Source: Dickeya poaceiphila (lineage in GTDB: Bacteria; Pseudomonadota; Gammaproteobacteria; Enterobacterales; Enterobacteriaceae). Taken from it: a stretch of DNA of 64,000 bases. The notes beneath the pieces are model-generated. The model did not search any database, was not told the origin of the DNA, and saw only the letters and a program-made list of their open reading frames with translations. Within the stretch, counting starts at the first letter, position 1. Every line of letters begins with the position of its first letter. The position numbers and the translations under genes were made by a program. Below are positions 47,375 through 59,400 of this stretch, piece by piece. The stretch lies in NCBI RefSeq assembly GCF_007858975.2, contig NZ_CP042220.2:1178001-1242000 (forward strand). Direction: 5' to 3'.

Positions 47375-47791
47375 TTACGGCTGAATCACCGCCGTAGTCA
47401 GCCGGGCGACGCAGCAGCGCCGCTGGTGCTCGTCGAGTATCTCTATCTGCCAGACCTGCGTCTTTCGGCCCAGATGCAGCGGTTGACAGATACCCCGTAC
47501 CTCGCCTTGTGTAACCGCCCGCAGATGGCTGGCGTTAATCTCTACACCCACCACGCTGGCACCCGGTTCGGTACATAGCCAACCTGCTACCGAGCCGAGA
47601 GATTCTGCCAGCACCACCGATGCGCCGCCGTGCAACAGGCCGAATGGTTGCCGGGTACGCTCGTCTACCGGTAGCGTCGCTTCCAGGCTGTTGTCAGTCA
47701 TGTGGGTAAAGTGAATCCCCAGGTGAGACAACATGCAGTCGTCACTCATCTGATTAAGCATGTCCAGCGTGGTGACGCGTTTCCAGATCAA
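47375..47791 (-). CDS. cbsP: EntH-like hot-dog proofreading thioesterase
   Basis: 138 residues; matches EntH in layout: [13 protein letters not shown] at the start, [21 protein letters not shown] (hot-dog catalytic helix with Glu) and [15 protein letters not shown]. It should clear wrongly loaded acyl groups from the aryl carrier domain of CbsB. The start is TTG 47791, with GGAGG 8 bases upstream. Last gene of the fct-cbs operon; cbsP is the name I recall for this position. Confidence 0.85.
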   Translation of the reverse strand: MIWKRVTTLDMLNQMSDDCMLSHLGIHFTHMTDNSLEATLPVDERTRQPFGLLHGGASVVLAESLGSVAGWLCTEPGASVVGVEINASHLRAVTQGEVRGICQPLHLGRKTQVWQIEILDEHQRRCCVARLTTAVIQP

Positions 47792-47825
47792 TGTGTGTTT
47801 CCTCCATCAAGAGCGAATGCCAACG

Positions 47826-48584
47826 TCACGCGCCCAGCGTGGCGCCGCCGTCGATCACCATATCCTGTAGCGTGACGTGACCAGCCAAATCGGAGGCCAG
47901 AAACAGCACCGCATCGGTAATGTCGCGTGGGTGGGCAATTTTGCCGAGCGGAATCCCCAGCTTGAACTGTTCAGGAAAACCAGCGATGGTCTGCTGTTCT
48001 GAAGCCGGTGAGTGCCACAAGCTGCGTTGCATCGGGGTATCGGTAGAGCCGGGCGAGACCAGATTGCAGCGTACGCCGTAGGGCGCCAGCTCCAGCCCGA
48101 CAGTCATGCACAGGCTGCGCAACGCCGCCTTGGAAGCACAATAGGCTGCCATGCCGACCCGCGGCACATGTGCGGCGTTGGAGCCAATTGAAACAATTGC
48201 ACCGCGGCGTTGTTGCTGAAATTGCGGAATCAGTGCCTGAAAAAAGTGAAAGGCACCGCCAGCGTTGACGTTCAGGCAATCCTGCCAGTCTTGCTGGCTG
48301 AGCGCTTCGGTCTGGCCCATACGCAGAATCCCGGCACCGTTAATCAGTACATCCAGATGCGGCGTGTGCGCCAGTTGTGTTGCACAGACCTCAGCAACGA
48401 CAGCGGCATTGCTGATATCCAGTTCGATGGCGCGAAACGGCTGTTCGTCAGCGGAAAAAACGCGGTCAAACCCGGTGACGGTCGCTCCCGCCTCGGTAAA
48501 ACGACAGGCAATATCATAACCGATGCCGCGCCCGGCACCGGTTACCCACACCTGCTTACCGCTGAAATCCAGCGTGACGCTCAT
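47826..48584 (-). CDS. cbsA: 2,3-dihydro-2,3-dihydroxybenzoate dehydrogenase
   Basis: SDR enzyme of 252 residues, EntA-like. It has the NAD site TGAGRGIGYDIA, NGAGILRMG, Ser in SIGSNAAHVPRVGMAAYCASK with the catalytic Tyr-x3-Lys, and SPGSTDTPMQRSLW. It oxidises dihydro-DHB to 2,3-dihydroxybenzoate. The start overlaps the cbsB stop (ATGA). Confidence 0.95.
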   Translation of the reverse strand: MSVTLDFSGKQVWVTGAGRGIGYDIACRFTEAGATVTGFDRVFSADEQPFRAIELDISNAAVVAEVCATQLAHTPHLDVLINGAGILRMGQTEALSQQDWQDCLNVNAGGAFHFFQALIPQFQQQRRGAIVSIGSNAAHVPRVGMAAYCASKAALRSLCMTVGLELAPYGVRCNLVSPGSTDTPMQRSLWHSPASEQQTIAGFPEQFKLGIPLGKIAHPRDITDAVLFLASDLAGHVTLQDMVIDGGATLGA

Positions 48585-49456
48585 GCTTCCTCCCGTTGAG
48601 GCTGGCTCAGCAACTGATGCCAGTGGCGCAGCGTGGGATTTTTCACCAGCGCCACGAAATCAAGGTCATGACCTTGCTGACGCCAGCGGGTGACCAGCGA
48701 CATGATGCGTACCGAGTCCAGACCATAATCCAGCAGGTTGTCGTCGTCGCTAATGTCGTCGTCGTCATCCAGCAGCGGCAGCAGTTCGGCGCGCAGGCGT
48801 GCCAGGCCGGTGTCGGCCTGCGGCACCAGCGCGTTCAGCAATTGCTCGCTGGTCAGGACCCGGCCACAACGACCTGCGGTGTAACGCAGCGCCATCAGAT
48901 GTTCTTCCTGAGAAAAGTCCGCCAGTGCATCGGCTACCATGAACGGTTTAATATCGCGCATAAACGCATCGGTGGCGGTCGTCAGGCAACCGATATGCGC
49001 GTATACCCCACAGATAATCAACTGATCGCGGCCTGCGGTTTTCAGCCGTTGTTCCAGATCGGAACGCTGGAAGGCGCTGTAACGCCATTTCACCAGCACG
49101 GTGTCGTTGGCGTCCGGCGTCAGGGCGGCGGTGATTTGCTGTTGTTCCGGATGACGGTTCAGGCCCGGTCCCCACATGTCGTTGAGCAGCGCCCGGTCAG
49201 CATCGCTTTGTTGGTTGGGTTGGGCAGTATAAAACACCGGGATACCCAGCTGATGGCACGCTTGCCGAATACGCACGACATTGGCGATCAACTGTTCGGT
49301 CAGCGGACTGTTTTCTCCCCAGAAATTGAGAAAATAGTTCTGCATATCGTGAATCAGCAAGGCAGCGCGCGAGGCGTCAACCGGCCAGTTAACCTTGTTG
49401 ACCGGCACCTGCTCGATACCGGGAAGCGGATAGGCGTTTAGTTTTGGAATAGCCAT
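48581..49456 (-). CDS. cbsB: Isochorismatase / aryl carrier protein
   Basis: EntB-like bifunctional protein of 291 residues. The N-terminal isochorismatase domain (1-210: [35 protein letters not shown]) splits isochorismate to dihydro-DHB and pyruvate. An acidic linker (about 225-238) leads to a C-terminal aryl carrier domain with phosphopantetheine Ser248 ([12 protein letters not shown]). CbsE charges it with DHB for transfer to CbsF. GGAGAATAAATC precedes the ATG. Confidence 0.95.
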   Translation of the reverse strand: MAIPKLNAYPLPGIEQVPVNKVNWPVDASRAALLIHDMQNYFLNFWGENSPLTEQLIANVVRIRQACHQLGIPVFYTAQPNQQSDADRALLNDMWGPGLNRHPEQQQITAALTPDANDTVLVKWRYSAFQRSDLEQRLKTAGRDQLIICGVYAHIGCLTTATDAFMRDIKPFMVADALADFSQEEHLMALRYTAGRCGRVLTSEQLLNALVPQADTGLARLRAELLPLLDDDDDISDDDNLLDYGLDSVRIMSLVTRWRQQGHDLDFVALVKNPTLRHWHQLLSQPQREEA

Positions 49457-49459
49457 GAT

Positions 49460-51088
49460 TTATTCTCCTGCAGCGGTGGCCGCTACGCGCTGTTGCGCCA
49501 GCTGGCGTAGCCGCTGTTTATCGACTTTACCCACCGCGGTTTCCGGCAGAATGGGCAGTTGTTCAAATCGGTCCGGTAATTTGTAGTCGGCGATACCCTG
49601 CTCGCGCAGATGACGGCGCAGCGCCGCTGCTTTGAGCGGTTCGCGGGTGACCAGAAACGCGCAGCTTTTCTCGCCCATCATTGCGTCGGGCACCGCCACC
49701 AGTGCGGCGTTGATCACCGCTGGGTGACGGAGCAACAGGTTCTCGATCTCTTCGGCGGCGATCTTTTCCCCGCCGCGGTTAATCTGATCTTTTTCGCGCC
49801 CCACTACTTGCAGATAGCCATCCGCCTGCTGGATAACCACATCGCCGGAGCAGTAGAAGCCCTGATTGTCAAACACCTGGCGGTTATGTGCCGGGCTGCG
49901 GTAGTAGCCGCGGAAGGTATACGGCCCACGCGTCATCAGGCGACCCGGTTCGCCGTGCGGCAGCGGATTACCGGCGGCATCGGCCACCCATACTTCGTCA
50001 TCGTCGCTGATAGGGCGGCCCTGCGTGGTGAATTGATGGGTATCGTCGTCGTCCAACCGGGTGTAGTTCACCAGCCCTTCCGCCATGCCGAATACCTGTT
50101 GCAACTGGCAACCCAGCTCCGCCGGTATGCGTCGCGCCAGCGATTCGCTTAACCGTGCGCCACCGACCTGCAATACGCGCAGGCTCGCCAGCGCGTGACG
50201 CTCGCCCGATAACGCCACCGCCTCCAGCCACAGTGTGACGGCGGGTGGCACCAGCGCGGTCAGGGTGATGCGGTGCTGTGCAATTAACGGGAAGCAACTG
50301 GTTGGGCTGGGGTCGCTTGCCAGCACTACCGTGCCGCCGGCATAGAACACGCCCAGTGCGCCCGGTGAACTGAGCGGGTAGTTATGGGCGGCGGGCAGAG
50401 CGCACAGGAAACGGGTGTGGGCGTCAACCTGACAAATTTCTACGCTGCCGCGAATGCTGTAGTAGTAATCGTTGTGAGTGCGGGGAATCAGTTTTGGGGT
50501 GCCGGTGCTACCGCCGGAAAGCTGGAAAAATGCCACCTGATCGGCAGGCGTCGGGGTAGCTGGCGTGAGTTCGCCCTCTTCCTGCAACAACTGCGACAGA
50601 TCCTGTGCTGGGTTGCTGTCGCCGCGCAGGATGACCTGCCGTAGCGATGGACAGCGTTTTTGTAGTTCGTCGATAAAGCGATCATCCGCAAACAATGAAT
50701 GGCTACGGTCGGCGATTAACAGCGTTGGCGCGATCTGGTCGGCATAGGCGCACAGCTCGCTGCGCTGATGGCTGAACAGGGCGTTGACCGGCACGATGCC
50801 TGCACGCAGCAACGCGAAGTAAGTGAGGTAAAATTCGGCGATATTGCCTAACTGTACCAGCGCGGTTTGCCCCGGCGTTATTCCCCGGCGTTGCAGCACG
50901 TCAGCCAGTTGCGCCACGCGCTGATTCAACTGGCGGTAACTGAACGTGCGGTCACCGTCGATCAAGGCAATATCGTCATTGTCGGCGTGCCGGGTGAGGA
51001 TGTCGCCCAGCGGCACATCCAGCCAGTAGCCCCGTTCCCGGTAGCGCTGTTCCAGTTCGGGCGGCCAGCGGGTGAATTCAATCATCAT
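49460..51088 (-). CDS. cbsE: 2,3-dihydroxybenzoate-AMP ligase
   Basis: EntE-like stand-alone adenylation enzyme of 542 residues. ATP loop [27 protein letters not shown]-equivalent [22 protein letters not shown] hinge and C-terminal Lys in VGKVDKQ. It activates DHB and loads CbsB. ATG 51088 lies 8 bases after AGGAG and overlaps the cbsC stop; the GTG at 51097 overlaps the ribosome site itself. Confidence 0.95.
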   Translation of the reverse strand: MMIEFTRWPPELEQRYRERGYWLDVPLGDILTRHADNDDIALIDGDRTFSYRQLNQRVAQLADVLQRRGITPGQTALVQLGNIAEFYLTYFALLRAGIVPVNALFSHQRSELCAYADQIAPTLLIADRSHSLFADDRFIDELQKRCPSLRQVILRGDSNPAQDLSQLLQEEGELTPATPTPADQVAFFQLSGGSTGTPKLIPRTHNDYYYSIRGSVEICQVDAHTRFLCALPAAHNYPLSSPGALGVFYAGGTVVLASDPSPTSCFPLIAQHRITLTALVPPAVTLWLEAVALSGERHALASLRVLQVGGARLSESLARRIPAELGCQLQQVFGMAEGLVNYTRLDDDDTHQFTTQGRPISDDDEVWVADAAGNPLPHGEPGRLMTRGPYTFRGYYRSPAHNRQVFDNQGFYCSGDVVIQQADGYLQVVGREKDQINRGGEKIAAEEIENLLLRHPAVINAALVAVPDAMMGEKSCAFLVTREPLKAAALRRHLREQGIADYKLPDRFEQLPILPETAVGKVDKQRLRQLAQQRVAATAAGE

Positions 51089-52272
51089 GCTGCACACTCC
51101 TGATCCTGTCGCAGACCAAATGCACGCAGCATGGTGCTCAATTTAACGCCGGTTTCGTGCCATTCAGACACGGGCTGAGAGTCTGGCACGATGCCAGCGC
51201 CGGCAAACAGTCGCACCCGGTTTTGCTGTACTTCGCCGCAGCGAATGGTCACCACCCATTGACCGTTGCCTTGATCATCGCACCAGCCGACGATGCCGCC
51301 GAACAGGCCGCGTGTGAACGGCTCCAGTTGGGCGATGCGATCTCGCGCCGCTTCAAACGGCACGCCGCATAGCGCCGGGGTAGGGTGCAGCAGGCACGCA
51401 ATCGACAGCGCATTTTCCCGTGCGTCCAACACGTCGCCTTGAATCCGGGTCGCCAGATGCCACAGCACCGGCGTGCTCAGTAGTTCCGGCGTGTCCGGAA
51501 TAGTGAGCGTCCGGCAGCGCGGTGCCAGCACCCGGCGGATATCATCGGTGACCAGCCGGTGTTCGTGGCGATCTTTGGCTGAGGCCATCAGCGTACGGCG
51601 CAGACGTTGATCTTCCACCGGGTCGTCGCTGCGACGGGCTGAACCGGCCAACGGTTGCGACACAATCAGGCTACCCTGTTTATGCAGCAGCAATTCCGGG
51701 CTGGCGCCCAGCAGCGCGCCCTGTTCCAGCGGCACGTGGAAATTGTAGCTCCAGGGATTTTGCTGGTTGATCTGTCGCAGCAGGCGGATTGAGTCGAGCG
51801 GCTGCTCGGTATCGATATCCAACAGACGAGACAGCACGATTTTATTCAACTCACCGTTACGGGTGGCGGCGACGCCGGCGCTGACCATCTGGCAAAACGC
51901 ATCGTGACCCGGCACTTCACGTATCCGGCGCGCCCTTATCGGCGTGGCGGGTTGTGTGTCGGGCGGTAGCGTATCGCGTGCGAACCAGTGAGACTGTTGC
52001 GGCACGAACAGGCGGGCAGGCTGGCGTTTGTCGAACGGGATAGCGCCCACCAGCAATGGCCGGGCGATACCATCCTGCCTGGCACGGGCAAACAGTGCGT
52101 TTACCTGCTGTTGAACGCTGCCTTGCAGGTGGCCGCCATCTGCCACGGGCATCGACAAGGCGGCATAACATCCGCGGGTATGCAGGCTGTTGTCGGGAGA
52201 CAGAAACAGAAAATCATCGTGCTGAAGCGTGCGAACATCCAGCGATGAAGAGGTGGCTGCGAGCGTTGACAC
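51085..52272 (-). CDS. cbsC: Isochorismate synthase
   Basis: EntC-like enzyme of 395 residues converting chorismate to isochorismate, the first step to DHB. Signature blocks: [63 protein letters not shown] and GGIVGWCD near the C-terminus. GTG 52272 follows AAGGAAAA by 7 bases; the frame to 52302 lacks a site. An 83-bp spacer with a strong hairpin separates it from fct. Confidence 0.94.
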   Translation of the reverse strand: MSTLAATSSSLDVRTLQHDDFLFLSPDNSLHTRGCYAALSMPVADGGHLQGSVQQQVNALFARARQDGIARPLLVGAIPFDKRQPARLFVPQQSHWFARDTLPPDTQPATPIRARRIREVPGHDAFCQMVSAGVAATRNGELNKIVLSRLLDIDTEQPLDSIRLLRQINQQNPWSYNFHVPLEQGALLGASPELLLHKQGSLIVSQPLAGSARRSDDPVEDQRLRRTLMASAKDRHEHRLVTDDIRRVLAPRCRTLTIPDTPELLSTPVLWHLATRIQGDVLDARENALSIACLLHPTPALCGVPFEAARDRIAQLEPFTRGLFGGIVGWCDDQGNGQWVVTIRCGEVQQNRVRLFAGAGIVPDSQPVSEWHETGVKLSTMLRAFGLRQDQECAA

Positions 52273-52325
52273 GGGGTTTTCCTTATGTCGGAAGTGGAAC
52301 AAAATAGTGATGCGCCGGCGTCACC

Positions 52326-52349
52326 GCAGGGCGGGAAACCCCGCCCTGC
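52326..52349 (-). terminator. Strong hairpin between fct and cbsC
   Basis: GCAGGGCGGG/CCCGCCCTGC, a 10-bp all-perfect GC-rich stem with a 4-base loop, 7 bp after the fct stop and without a T-run on the minus strand. It probably protects the fct mRNA or causes partial termination. Confidence 0.6.
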
Positions 52350-52355
52350 TGCCTA

Positions 52356-54566
52356 TTACCAGCTATAGTTGACCGTTGCGACGACAGTACGTCCGCTGCC
52401 GTAGAAGCAGGCGGTATCGCTACCGCATGACGCCACGTAGCGCTTGTCGGTCAGGTTGTTGACGTTCAGTTGCACGGTGGTGCCTTTCAACTGCGGTGTG
52501 AGTGAACCCAGCTCGTAACGCGCCATCGCGTCGTACAGGGTATAGGCCGGTACTTTGAAGCTCTCGGCGTTATCGCCGTAGGTAGAACCGACATAGCGCA
52601 CCCCGGTGCCGAGCGTGACGCCTTTCAGCGGACCGTTCTGGAAGCTGTAGCTACCCCAGGTGGAAGCGGAATGGCGTGGAATAGACGACGGTGCTTTGTT
52701 GACCTGGTTGGCGGTGTTGCTTTCCTTGGTGACCGCATCGGTATAGGTGTAAGCCGCCATCAGGCTGATTTCCGGCGTCAGTTGCGTATGTACTTCCGCT
52801 TCCGCACCTTGGGATTTCACCTTACCGATCTGCTCCTTGTATTGGGTCACGCTGTTGTACGAGGTGATATTTTTCTGCGTGATATCAAACAGTGAGACGG
52901 TCAGCAGGGTATTGCTGCCCTTGGGTTGGAACTTGATACCCACCTCGGATTGTTCACCGGTGGTCGGTTTAAACGCAGGTGTGCCGGGTGCGCCGGAGTC
53001 CAGGTTGGGTTCAAACGAGGTGCTGTAGCTGACATACGGCGAAATACCGTTATCGAAAGCGTAGAGCAGGCCGGTACGACCGGTGAATTTACTGTCGTCT
53101 TGCTGTGTTGACGTACTAGTTATGTGGTTTTGCGTGCGTATTTGGCTCCAGTCATGGCGACCGGACAGCAGCAGGTTCCACTGGTTCCATTCCATCTGGT
53201 CTTGCAGATAGACGCCAACCTGATCGAGTTTTTTCTTGTAAGACGTGTCCAGTGCTAGCTGACTGTCGCTGACCAGATAAGAACCACCGTAGCTGGGGTT
53301 CGCCCAGTCAAAGTTGTACTGGTCGCCGCGCTTGAGCCAGTAGTTGTAATCGCGATCCTGCCATTTGTAATCCACCCCACTGAGTACAGTGTGTTGGACA
53401 TCGCCGGTTTCCAGTTTGACCTTAATCTGGTTATCCAGACCGATTTCGTCGGCGTCAAGTTCTTCACGGATCTGACGGCGGGCCAGCGAGGTATCGGAGA
53501 TTTCCGGGTTACTCGTACTATAAACCAGATACTTGTAGCGCTCCCTCAACTGGGAGTAGCGGAAGTTTTGCTGGAAGGTCACGTTGTCATTGAATGAATG
53601 ATCAAAAATATAACCGATACCGACCTGCTCGCGTTTTGACCGATTATAGTAGGGGTCGCTGACGTTCAGGTCATAAGGGACATAGCCAGCGCTGGCTTCG
53701 GTCACAGTGCCGATTTTAGGCAGGAAGTTGCGAAAGCCCGCCTTAGGATCGTTCTGGTAGCTGGTCAGCAGCGTAAAGCTGGTGTCGCTGTTAGGCAGCC
53801 AGGTGATCGCCGGCGCGATGGCGACACGTTTTTCTTTGTAATCCTTGACGAATTCGTCACGGGTGCTGGCGATGCCGTTGAGGCGGTAGAGCAGGGTTTT
53901 ATCGTCATTGAGTGCGCCGCCAAAATCAAACGCCGCTTCGCCCAGACGCTGATTACCCGCGCTGAATTGCACTTTGTGGATATCTTCTGCCGTCGGGCGT
54001 TTGCTGGTCATGCTGATAAGCCCGCCGGGGTTGACCTGTCCATACAATACCGACGCCGGGCCGTGCACCAGCTCTACCCGCTCCAGCAACCAGGGATCTA
54101 TTTTCCCCAGTGCTGCACCCTGACCACTCAGGCCATAGCTCAGGCCGTCAAGGAACTTTGGCGCGTAACCGAAGCCGCGGGAAATGACTTCATCGTTACG
54201 GTTGGAGGAGCCACGGTAGTTGCTGACCACGCCGCTGGAGTAATTCAGCGCGTCGGACACGGAAGAAACCGCCTGCGCATCCATCTGGTCGCGGGTTACT
54301 ACGGTGACTGTTTGCGGGGTTTTTATCAGTGGTGTGCTGGTTTTGGTGCCGGAAGCGCTCTCTTTCGCCACGATGCCTTTCAGCGGAGCGGTAACGCTCT
54401 CACCAGCCGTGGCGGATACGACCATGGTGTCGGTGCCGCTAATGGTGTCCGCCGCCTGTGCGTGTGCTGCCACCAGCAAGGTGGAAGCCAGCACGGCTGG
54501 CATCGCATTTTTATTTTTTTGCCAAGACTTTAATTTTGCTAATTGGTTATTCCTGGTGCTACGCAT
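52356..54566 (-). CDS. fct: TonB-dependent ferric chrysobactin receptor
   Basis: Outer-membrane siderophore receptor of 736 residues. The signal peptide ends at AHAQA (about 38), followed by a TonB box-like DTMVVSA, a plug domain ([49 protein letters not shown]) and a 22-strand barrel ending in ...TVNYSW with the usual terminal aromatic residue. It imports Fe(III)-chrysobactin. AGGAGG precedes the ATG. First gene of the leftward operon; the divergent region to cbsH holds a Fur-like site. Confidence 0.93.
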   Translation of the reverse strand: MRSTRNNQLAKLKSWQKNKNAMPAVLASTLLVAAHAQAADTISGTDTMVVSATAGESVTAPLKGIVAKESASGTKTSTPLIKTPQTVTVVTRDQMDAQAVSSVSDALNYSSGVVSNYRGSSNRNDEVISRGFGYAPKFLDGLSYGLSGQGAALGKIDPWLLERVELVHGPASVLYGQVNPGGLISMTSKRPTAEDIHKVQFSAGNQRLGEAAFDFGGALNDDKTLLYRLNGIASTRDEFVKDYKEKRVAIAPAITWLPNSDTSFTLLTSYQNDPKAGFRNFLPKIGTVTEASAGYVPYDLNVSDPYYNRSKREQVGIGYIFDHSFNDNVTFQQNFRYSQLRERYKYLVYSTSNPEISDTSLARRQIREELDADEIGLDNQIKVKLETGDVQHTVLSGVDYKWQDRDYNYWLKRGDQYNFDWANPSYGGSYLVSDSQLALDTSYKKKLDQVGVYLQDQMEWNQWNLLLSGRHDWSQIRTQNHITSTSTQQDDSKFTGRTGLLYAFDNGISPYVSYSTSFEPNLDSGAPGTPAFKPTTGEQSEVGIKFQPKGSNTLLTVSLFDITQKNITSYNSVTQYKEQIGKVKSQGAEAEVHTQLTPEISLMAAYTYTDAVTKESNTANQVNKAPSSIPRHSASTWGSYSFQNGPLKGVTLGTGVRYVGSTYGDNAESFKVPAYTLYDAMARYELGSLTPQLKGTTVQLNVNNLTDKRYVASCGSDTACFYGSGRTVVATVNYSW

Positions 54567-54759
54567 CAGTTCTCCCCTCCTGAGAAAGACCTTATTTTTT
54601 ATATGTTTCAGGTTATATATTCCCGGCCTTGCCGTTCATCGCATTTATCCAGTTAATTAACTTTAAATTCATGCTGTTAATTTTATCTGTCATACGTTTT
54701 TGACCGGGATATCAGTTTTTTATCCCGACAGACATCGGGATTTACATCTTATTGCAAAT

Positions 54760-54778
54760 GTAAATGGTTCTCAATATT
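54760..54778. promoter_or_regulatory. Fur box in the fct-cbsH divergent region
   Basis: On the minus strand AATATTGAGAACCATTTAC matches 13 of 19 positions of the Fur consensus (GATAATGATAATCATTATC). It lies about 190 bp before fct and 100 bp before cbsH, so one site could control both operons by iron. The remaining 54567-54876 is AT-rich and carries the two promoters. Confidence 0.65.
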
Positions 54779-54876
54779 ATTTCTCTTGTCTAAGAAACTG
54801 TAAGTTCACAAACGAATACATTAGTTCTGTTAATTAAATGTAAGTGAAACGTAAAGGGCAGCCCCAGGAGGTTTTG

Positions 54877-56169
54877 ATGTCGGCAGCACAGCCGTCAGGT
54901 TTCGCCGCAACACTTTTGTCATCGCCTCAGGCAGGGGAAGACGTTTGGTGGCAACAGATAGCCAGACAGGGAACACCGTTGGTGGAAGCACTGGATGCCG
55001 CGCGGGTGCGGGTTACCTTTCTCTGGCGCGACCCGGACGGTGACGAACGCCATTCCGCTATCCGACGGGTGTATGCCGATATCAATGGTGTCACTGATCA
55101 CCACAGCACCGATCCGCAGAGCCTGGAGCGACTCCCCGGTACTGACATCTGGCACTGGTCGATGGTGATTGAGCATGACTGGCGCGGCAGTTATTCCCTG
55201 ATCCCGATTGAAGCGGCGCGCTTGCCGCCGGTATTTAGCGACGACGAGCAAGTGCGTAATAAGCAACAACGGGAGTGGTGGTGTTCGCTATTTCCCTGCG
55301 CGATTGCTGATCCACTCAACCTGAACCAACCATGGCGAGAACGGTTATCGGCGGCGCATATGCCGGCAGCGTTGCCACAACCGGCCTGGCAGGCGGTGGA
55401 CAACGGCTCGGCATTGCCGCCGGACGCCACCCGGTTGACGGTGTTTGACTGGAAGAGCGAACAGCTCGACAACCAGCGCCGTATCTGGCTGTACACCACC
55501 GGGGTGAGCGATGAACCGGCACAACGGCCATTATGCATTGTGCTGGACGGGCAGAAATGGGCCGACGATACGCCGCTATTTGCCGCACTGGATACGGAAA
55601 CCGACGCCGGATATTTACCACCCGCGGTCTGGTTGTTTATCGATGCGATTGACGGGGAAACCCGTAGCCGGGAACTGCCGTGCGATGCCGCGTTCTGGCA
55701 GGCGGTGCAGCAGGAACTGTTGCCGCAGGCAGCGCGCCTGACACCGTTCAGCAACGACCCGGATCGTACGGTGGTAGCCGGGCAGAGCTATGGTGGGCTG
55801 GCGGCATTGTACGCCGGTCTGCACTGGCCGCAGCGTTTTGGCCGCGTGTTAACCCAATCCGGGTCGTTCTGGTGGCCGAACCTGCAATTCATCACCGACT
55901 TTGATCAGCGCGACACGCTGGAACCCGGTGTGTTGATCACCGAGGTGCGCCAGAGCGGCCAGACGGCATCGCCGCTGGTGATTTTTCAGGAAGCGGGGCG
56001 ACGCGAGGCGGATATCGCCTTCGTCAATCAACAGATGCATGAGGCGCTGATAGCGGCGGGGCATCAGGTTCACCAGCGTGTGTATGCCGGCGGACATGAC
56101 ACCCTGTGCTGGCGCGGCGGATTGATTGACGGATTTCGCTGGCTGCTGAACAACGACAACGCCCGATAA
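54877..56169 (+). CDS. cbsH: Fes-like ferric-siderophore hydrolase CbsH
   Basis: Cytoplasmic alpha/beta hydrolase of 430 residues from the enterochelin esterase family. N-terminal Fes domain ([31 protein letters not shown]), then a catalytic domain with VLDGQKWAD, nucleophile elbow [21 protein letters not shown] and the terminal His in [13 protein letters not shown]. CbsH of Dickeya is reported to act on chrysobactin, a linear peptide, rather than on a trilactone. CAGGAGG 5 bases before ATG 54877 sets the start; the GTG at 54844 has none. Confidence 0.9.
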   Translation: MSAAQPSGFAATLLSSPQAGEDVWWQQIARQGTPLVEALDAARVRVTFLWRDPDGDERHSAIRRVYADINGVTDHHSTDPQSLERLPGTDIWHWSMVIEHDWRGSYSLIPIEAARLPPVFSDDEQVRNKQQREWWCSLFPCAIADPLNLNQPWRERLSAAHMPAALPQPAWQAVDNGSALPPDATRLTVFDWKSEQLDNQRRIWLYTTGVSDEPAQRPLCIVLDGQKWADDTPLFAALDTETDAGYLPPAVWLFIDAIDGETRSRELPCDAAFWQAVQQELLPQAARLTPFSNDPDRTVVAGQSYGGLAALYAGLHWPQRFGRVLTQSGSFWWPNLQFITDFDQRDTLEPGVLITEVRQSGQTASPLVIFQEAGRREADIAFVNQQMHEALIAAGHQVHQRVYAGGHDTLCWRGGLIDGFRWLLNNDNAR

Positions 56170-56203
56170 TGCGCGGCAACTCTTATCACATGAGGTAACA
56201 ACA

Positions 56204-56422
56204 ATGAGTCAGGAACAACTGAATCCGTTTGACGATGATCGTTTGACGTTTCTGGTGCTGGTCAACGAGCAGCAGCAATACAGCCTGTGGCCAGAGTTTG
56301 CCGCGGTGCCGGCGGGCTGGCAGGCGGTATACGGGCCGCAATCCCGTGAGGCGTGTATCGCTTATACCGAAACTCACTGGCAGGACATGCGTCCGGCCAG
56401 TCTGCGCACCCGCGAAGCCTAA
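56204..56422 (+). CDS. MbtH-like NRPS partner protein
   Basis: 72 residues with the MbtH signature: [34 protein letters not shown], and the C-terminal THWQDMRP. It should bind and activate adenylation domains of CbsF. It lies between cbsH and cbsF on the same strand, and GAGGTAAC precedes the ATG. Confidence 0.95.
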   Translation: MSQEQLNPFDDDRLTFLVLVNEQQQYSLWPEFAAVPAGWQAVYGPQSREACIAYTETHWQDMRPASLRTREA

Positions 56423-56471
56423 CCGGCGTTCCCAGTCAGACTGTTTCCGTTGACGGAGTAAGGAAAACAAC

Positions 56472-59400
56472 GTGTCAGAGCGATTTAACCAGGCGCAGTC
56501 ACCCAGCACAGCGCAGTTACCCAACATAACACTTGCACCCAACATGGCACTTTCACCCAATCAAGCCGAATTACCCTGCCAGCCAGCTTCCTCCCACGAA
56601 TCAACGCTGACGCCGTCGGTGGATTGGCAGGCACTGCCGCTGGCGGCGGCTCAGCCTGGTATCTGGATGGCCGACCAGATAGCCAGCCAGTCGAATGCCT
56701 TTACCGTGGCACATGCGCTGGAACTGAACGGCCCGGTCGATCCGGCTCGCCTGCTGGCGGCCATCCGTCAGGGGCTGGCGGAAGCGGATACGGTGCAGGC
56801 GCACTTTGGCCTGAATGATCTCGACGAGCCGGTGCAGTGGCTGCCATCCACACCGGGTGCTGTGGCGATGGACGAACCGGAATGGCTGGATTTCAGCGAC
56901 CCGGCGCAGGGCGAACACGCCGCCTGGGCGCTGATGCACGCGGATCTGGCGGCACCGTTGCCAGCCGATGGCGGGCAACCGCTGTATCGGCAGGTGATTA
57001 TGCAGGTGTCGGCGCAGCCGGAACGATGGTTCTGGTATCAGCGCTTTCATCACCTGATGGTGGATGGTTTTAGCTTTGATGCGCTTACCCGGCGGATGGT
57101 GACGATTTATAACGCGCTTATCGCCGGTGAAACGCCACAGGCGTCGCCGTTTACGCCGTTTGCCGATGTGGTGGCGGAGTATCAAGCGTGGGAACGCTCG
57201 CCCGCCTGTCAGCAGGCGGCGGCGTTCTGGCGCGATCATGCCAGCCAGTTACCGACACCGGTGTCATTGGCGGCGGACGTGTGTGAGACCGCGCCAGCAG
57301 GCACTCGTACGCTGCACCAGCAGGTGACGTTGCCTGCCGCACCGTTTGTTACGCTGGCGGAGCAACGGTTTGGCGGTAAGGTGCAACCGGCTGAAATCGC
57401 TATGGCGGCGCTGGCGGTGTACCTCTATCGTATGAGCGGCGAGCCGCGTTTGTCGGTCGGTTTTCCGTTTATGCGGCGGATGGGTTCAGCGGCACTGTGC
57501 GCCTGTGGCCCGGTGGTCAACGTGCTGCCGCTGCAATTGACGCTACAACCTGCGATGACGTTAATCGATGCCGCTCAAATGTTACAGACGGAAATCAAGG
57601 CGGTACGGCGTCATCAGCGCTATGAAGCGGAACAGTTGCGGCGTGATCTCGGTCTGGTTGGCGGCAGCGAGGGGTTGTACGGGCCGGTGATTAACTTCAA
57701 GGTCTACAACGCCGGGTTGACGCTGGGGAACACGCCGGTAACGACGCACGTGCTGGCGATGGGTCCGGTGGACGACATGGAGTTTACCCTCGGCGTGCAG
57801 GACGGCGAGTTACAACTGGAACTGGTCGCCAACCCGGCGCGTTACGACCGCCCCGCCTTGCAGGGGCACGCGCAGCGTCTGCAACACCTGTTGGCGCAAC
57901 TGGTAGCGCAACCGGATCAGGCCATCGGCGCACTGAACCTGCTCTGCGACAGCGAATGGCGGCATATCGACGGCTGGGGCAGCGGCCCGCGCCTGACGAT
58001 ACCGGCGACGCTGCGCTCAGTACTGGACTGCTTGCAACAACAGGTACAGCAACAGCCGGATGCGCTGGCTGTCGCCTGTGGGCGCGAGCAGCTTAGTTAC
58101 CACGAGTTGTCGGCGCGGGTGATGCAACTGGCACGCCGGTTGATGGCGCAAGGAATTGGTTCGGGCGATGTGGTGGCGATCGGCGTGCCGCGCTCGGTGT
58201 CGTCGGTGGTGGCGATTTTCGCGGTGCTGGCCAGCGGCGCGACTTACATGCCGCTGGATCTGGATTATCCGCGCGAGCGTCTGGCGTTGATGTGCGACGA
58301 CGCGCGTCCGGCGCTGCTGCTGACCCACAGCGCGGTGCGTGCACAGATGCCGGAATTGCCGCAGATATTGTGCCTGGATGAGTCCAGCTTGCGGGCCGAG
58401 TGCGCACGGTTGCCCACCCACCCGGTGACGGATGCGGAACGGCGCGAACCGCTGTGCGGCGACCATCTGGCCTATATGATCTATACCTCCGGCTCTACCG
58501 GGAAGCCGAAAGGGGTGATGAGTACCCACGCGGGTTTGCTCAACCTGATGATGTCGCATTCAAGCTTCCTGTTCGGCCCGGCAATCGCCCGTTTCTCACA
58601 ACAACATGGCCGCCGTTTGCGTGCCGGACACACGGCGTCATTCTCCTTCGATTCCTCCTGGGAACCGCTATTTTGCATGATGATGGGCAGTGAATTGCAC
58701 ATTTTCGATGAAGAACTGCGTAAAGATGCCTGGGCGCTGGTGCAGCATTTTAATCAGATGCCTGTCGATTTATTGGATATCACGCCGTCATTCTTCACCC
58801 AGATGATCGACAGCGGTTTGCTGGAATCGGATAACCACCAGCCTGCTTTCATCATGATTGGCGGCGAAGCGGCCACGCCGCGGCTGTGGCAACTGATGCG
58901 TCAGCATCCGCAGATGGAAATTCATAATTATTACGGACCGTCGGAATACACCATCGATACGCTGGGCGCACGGGTTACGGTGGCGAGTCAGCCGGTTATC
59001 GGCCAGCCGGTCGCTAATACCAGAGTCTGGCTGCTGGATAACCAATTGCGCCCGGTACCGGTAGGGGTACCCGGCGAGCTGTATATCGCCGGGCCGGGGT
59101 TGGCGCGCGGCTATTTACGTCGCCCGGATCTCACTGCTACGCGCTTTGTCGCCTGCCCGTTTGTTCCGGGCGCGGTGATGTACCGCACCGGCGACCTGAT
59201 GCGCTGGCGTCACGACGGTCAACTGGCGTTTATTGGCCGTGTTGACCATCAGATCAAAGTACGTGGTTTCCGCGTGGAACTGGGTGAAGTGGAAAACGCG
59301 CTGGTAGCGCTGGATGAAGTCAGCACGGCGGTGGTGATCGCCGAACCGCTCGGCGCGACGCATCGGCTGATTGGTTATTGCTCGGTGCCGGACGATGCCG

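Noticed and set aside
48596..49441. 281-codon frame antisense to cbsB
   Set aside because: Shadow of the GC-rich cbsB gene; no ribosome site, no recognisable domain, and cbsB is a clear EntB homologue.
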